A stretch of DNA of 64,000 nt from Marinobacter sp. ATCH36. GTDB taxonomy: Bacteria; Pseudomonadota; Gammaproteobacteria; Pseudomonadales; Oleiphilaceae. Under the pieces are notes generated by a model that worked only from the letters and a program-made list of their open reading frames with translations, made no database searches and was not told where the DNA came from. Shown here piece after piece: positions 61,991 to 64,000 of the stretch. The stretch covers positions 1 to 64,000 of the forward strand of contig NZ_JAMJPL010000009.1 of assembly GCF_023555055.1 (NCBI RefSeq). Reading direction: 5' to 3'. Every line of letters begins with the position of its first letter. Positions within the stretch are counted from its first letter, which is position 1. The translations under genes were made by a program, and so were the position numbers.

Positions 61991-62482
61991 CTATCGCGGG
62001 CGTGTGATGGTTTCGAAGCCCTCACCGGACACCCTGAGACGTTCCCAGTGTTCGGGCGTGATGGCTATGATGGCACAGGGCGTGGTCAACGCCTGAGTAA
62101 CCATGGCATCGGATGGCGGCTGTCGGGCATTCAGCGTCAGTTCCAGCACATCATCGACGATATCGGCGGACTCCAGTGTCAAACCATAGCCCCCGGTGGA
62201 CTTTTGCCCAAGCCCCACAAGCACCAGGTGCTCCTGTTCCAGATCAATAGCCCTGAGCTTTTTCATCGCAAGGTTGGCCGATGGCAGGCGCCCGAGCTTA
62301 TCCAGATCGCTGGCATTGCTTATGTAGACCAGCCCCGGTGCGGTCAGGCCACAATGGTCGGATTCCGTCACTTGTCTTGCCAGCGGCCCGCCACTGGCAG
62401 TTGCCGAGCGATTAACAGCACATCCTGATACCACCGTAATGGCCAGAGCCAGGGCTGTCATCGTTACGAATCGGATTATCAA
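61991..62482 (-). CDS. PrcB-domain lipoprotein
   Basis: A 163-aa protein with a lipoprotein signal peptide (lipobox VVSGC, cysteine near residue 21) and a PrcB_C-like domain containing LVLVGLGQKSTGGYGLTLES. PrcB in Treponema is a stabilising subunit of the subtilisin-like PrtP protease. Here the gene overlaps the upstream subtilase stop by 4 bp (ATGA), supporting a similar partnership, probably at the outer membrane. Confidence 0.75.
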   Translation of the reverse strand: MIIRFVTMTALALAITVVSGCAVNRSATASGGPLARQVTESDHCGLTAPGLVYISNASDLDKLGRLPSANLAMKKLRAIDLEQEHLVLVGLGQKSTGGYGLTLESADIVDDVLELTLNARQPPSDAMVTQALTTPCAIIAITPEHWERLRVSGEGFETITRPR

Positions 62483-64000
62483 CGCTCATCCTCCAGGCTG
62501 CGAATTGGCGCATCGCGCGGCTCCTGTTCATCACCGGACTTGAGGCGGTAACCTTCGAATCCGACCCGGGGCAGGTCAAGAGCAGAAATGGTGGGCCGGC
62601 GGAAACTGGTGCTCAACCTTACCCCGCCAAGTGGTTCGTCGCCAATCACGATTTTTTCCGGTAAGCCGTTGACCGGGTACTCGGCACAGGCTTCACCGTT
62701 CTCGCAGATCAGGCCGTTGTTGTCGATGTCCGTACCTGCGACCAGGAAATATTCTCCCGGCTCCACCTGATCAAAAGCAAAACGGTAATGACCAGCGCTT
62801 GCAGAGACGACCACTTGCTCGATGGTATCGCGGTCGTTATCGGCGCTGACCAGAAGGACGTAATGCCTGCCTGCGTCGCGGTCGTCCGCTGAGGTGCCCA
62901 GACTCAGTGAAGCAGGGATGGTCAACGTGCCAGGGTCGCCATTGTCCGGGTCATACTCAATGACCAGTTCCGTGGTGTAGCGTTCGTTGTCTTCGAGCCC
63001 GGAGGTATCCACCGATACAACGAGCGGCTGTGATGGGTCAGACGGGACTTCTCCAACATTCAGCCAGCCCGCGCCAGCACTTACGCCGGTGATACTGATT
63101 GCCTCCCCTTCCGGATAAGCTGCGAAGTCAAGTTCCGCTCGTAGTACGGCCGAATTGAACTGAAGCGCCGACGGAGACGCCCCGAGAGTAATCGGGAAAT
63201 TACCGTCCAGGGCGGCGTCCATGGCGGCCAGGGCATTTATCAGGCCAGCGCCGAATTCGAAAGCGGGGCCAACCTCTTCGGTCAGGTCACTATTTCTTAA
63301 CAGGGCGCGGAACTCCCCTGGTGTCAGGTTACCAATCTGTCCCTTCATCAGAGCATAGACGCCTGCCACATGGGGCGCCGCCATGGACGTCCCCTGTAAA
63401 CCGGCATAGCCAGCTTCGAAATCAACGCTGTCATCCCTGCCCCAGGTGCTGATAATCACATCGGCTGTACCATCCTGGTTGGCATCGCGACTGGCGTCGC
63501 CCCCTGGCGCCACTACATCCACGGACGCGCCCACATTGGAGTAGGAGGCACGTTTACCGCCCCCGTCCACGGCGCCGACGCCGATCACGTTGGGGTAAGC
63601 CGCCGGATAGGTCGGCTCGTCCGTGCCCTGGTTGCCAGCGGCAGCCACAATGAGCTTTCCATTACCGCTGTCCCACGCCGCATCGATGGCACGCTTAAGG
63701 GAATCGCTGGGCCCCAGGCCGCCAAGGCTGAGGTTGATAACATCGATCTCATCCCGGCCTGCCGCCCAGTTCAGTGCTGCGATCAAATCGGCGGAAGAGC
63801 CAACGCCATCACGACCGAGAACCCGGACGGGGTAGATACTGGCCCTCGGCGCCATGCCTACAATACCGGCCTGGTTATCCACTGCTGCGGCAATGCCGGC
63901 CACATGGGTACCGTGGAAATTGCTGCTTCGGGCTTTGCCGTCACCGGGATCGGCGGGATTAGCATCTCTTCCCGGGTCCTCATCAATATCCAGATCAGCA
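62479..64000 (-). CDS. S8 subtilisin-like serine protease (partial at right edge)
   Basis: At least 506 residues; the N-terminus, including any signal peptide and the catalytic aspartate, lies beyond the window. The catalytic histidine (FHGTHVAGIAAAVDNQ) and serine (GTSMAAPHVAG) are present, and the oxyanion Asn is in AAAGNQGTDEP. After the protease domain comes a ~230-residue beta-rich region, perhaps a calcium or adhesion domain, with DIDNNGLICENGE resembling an EF-hand-type Ca site. Probably secreted. It is followed by, and overlaps, the PrcB-like lipoprotein gene. Confidence 0.88.
   Translation of the reverse strand, partial: ADLDIDEDPGRDANPADPGDGKARSSNFHGTHVAGIAAAVDNQAGIVGMAPRASIYPVRVLGRDGVGSSADLIAALNWAAGRDEIDVINLSLGGLGPSDSLKRAIDAAWDSGNGKLIVAAAGNQGTDEPTYPAAYPNVIGVGAVDGGGKRASYSNVGASVDVVAPGGDASRDANQDGTADVIISTWGRDDSVDFEAGYAGLQGTSMAAPHVAGVYALMKGQIGNLTPGEFRALLRNSDLTEEVGPAFEFGAGLINALAAMDAALDGNFPITLGASPSALQFNSAVLRAELDFAAYPEGEAISITGVSAGAGWLNVGEVPSDPSQPLVVSVDTSGLEDNERYTTELVIEYDPDNGDPGTLTIPASLSLGTSADDRDAGRHYVLLVSADNDRDTIEQVVVSASAGHYRFAFDQVEPGEYFLVAGTDIDNNGLICENGEACAEYPVNGLPEKIVIGDEPLGGVRLSTSFRRPTISALDLPRVGFEGYRLKSGDEQEPRDAPIRSLEDER

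Noticed and set aside
1..64000. Search for tRNA, rRNA, CRISPR arrays, insertion sequences, prophage or attachment sites.
   Set aside because: None seen by eye; intergenic regions are short and filled by hairpins or promoters. A covariance-model scan would be needed to exclude small RNAs.

Overview
The window is a gene-dense chromosomal segment of a Gammaproteobacterium. It is most likely Marinobacter or a close relative (inference): the G+C content looks to be in the high fifties, there are two DmdC-type acyl-CoA dehydrogenases, and a long block from hfq to parE follows the gene order I recall around hfq, fimX, serB, parC and parE in Pseudomonas aeruginosa. I see no rRNA, tRNA, CRISPR array, prophage, insertion sequence or integrase. 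Almost everything is core housekeeping; the unusual DNA lies between genes.

Layout. 1-359 holds a REPIN-like palindrome pair and a long composite hairpin. 360-4201 is ybeZ-ybeY-ybeX-lnt, all overlapping. 4366-4914 is ybeL (minus strand), then two more composite hairpins (4941-5184), then leuS-lptE-holA (5300-9475). Next come a small helical protein, an endonuclease I homologue and two acyl-CoA dehydrogenases (10730-14535), the second with a well-formed promoter over two PsrA-like boxes. 14775-19621 holds a SprA-like metalloprotease, a small rod-protein-like gene and a biotin operon, bioB-bioF-bioC-bioD, behind a BirA-type operator; bioH is not in it. comF, a hydroxyglutarate-oxidase-like flavoprotein, srkA between two small membrane proteins, cmoA-cmoB, purA and hisZ follow.

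28053-38375 (minus strand) is the classical nnr-tsaE-amiB-mutL-miaA-hfq-hflX-hflK-hflC superoperon. Then come queG, orn, rsgA, motA-motB, psd, a complete EF-P lysylation module (epmA, efp, epmB), a PilZ-like protein and a FimX homologue, serB-parC, YceI with cytochrome b561, an intact EAL phosphodiesterase, an SLC13/RCK transporter, parE, and a PrcB-like lipoprotein coupled to a subtilase whose N-terminus lies beyond the right edge.

The observation most worth pursuing is a family of three composite hairpins (182-296, 4941-5038, 5081-5184). Their outer arms (22-32 bp) are unrelated or only weakly similar, but the centres share an inner stem-loop with an invariant AGGGAT hexaloop on a variable, self-complementary stem, followed by a conserved block around ACAGGGAYGTATTCAC. 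Conserving the loop while stems vary but stay paired implies selection on folded structure, or a mobilisation mechanism that reads structure. A fourth long hairpin (4241-4331) has a different centre.
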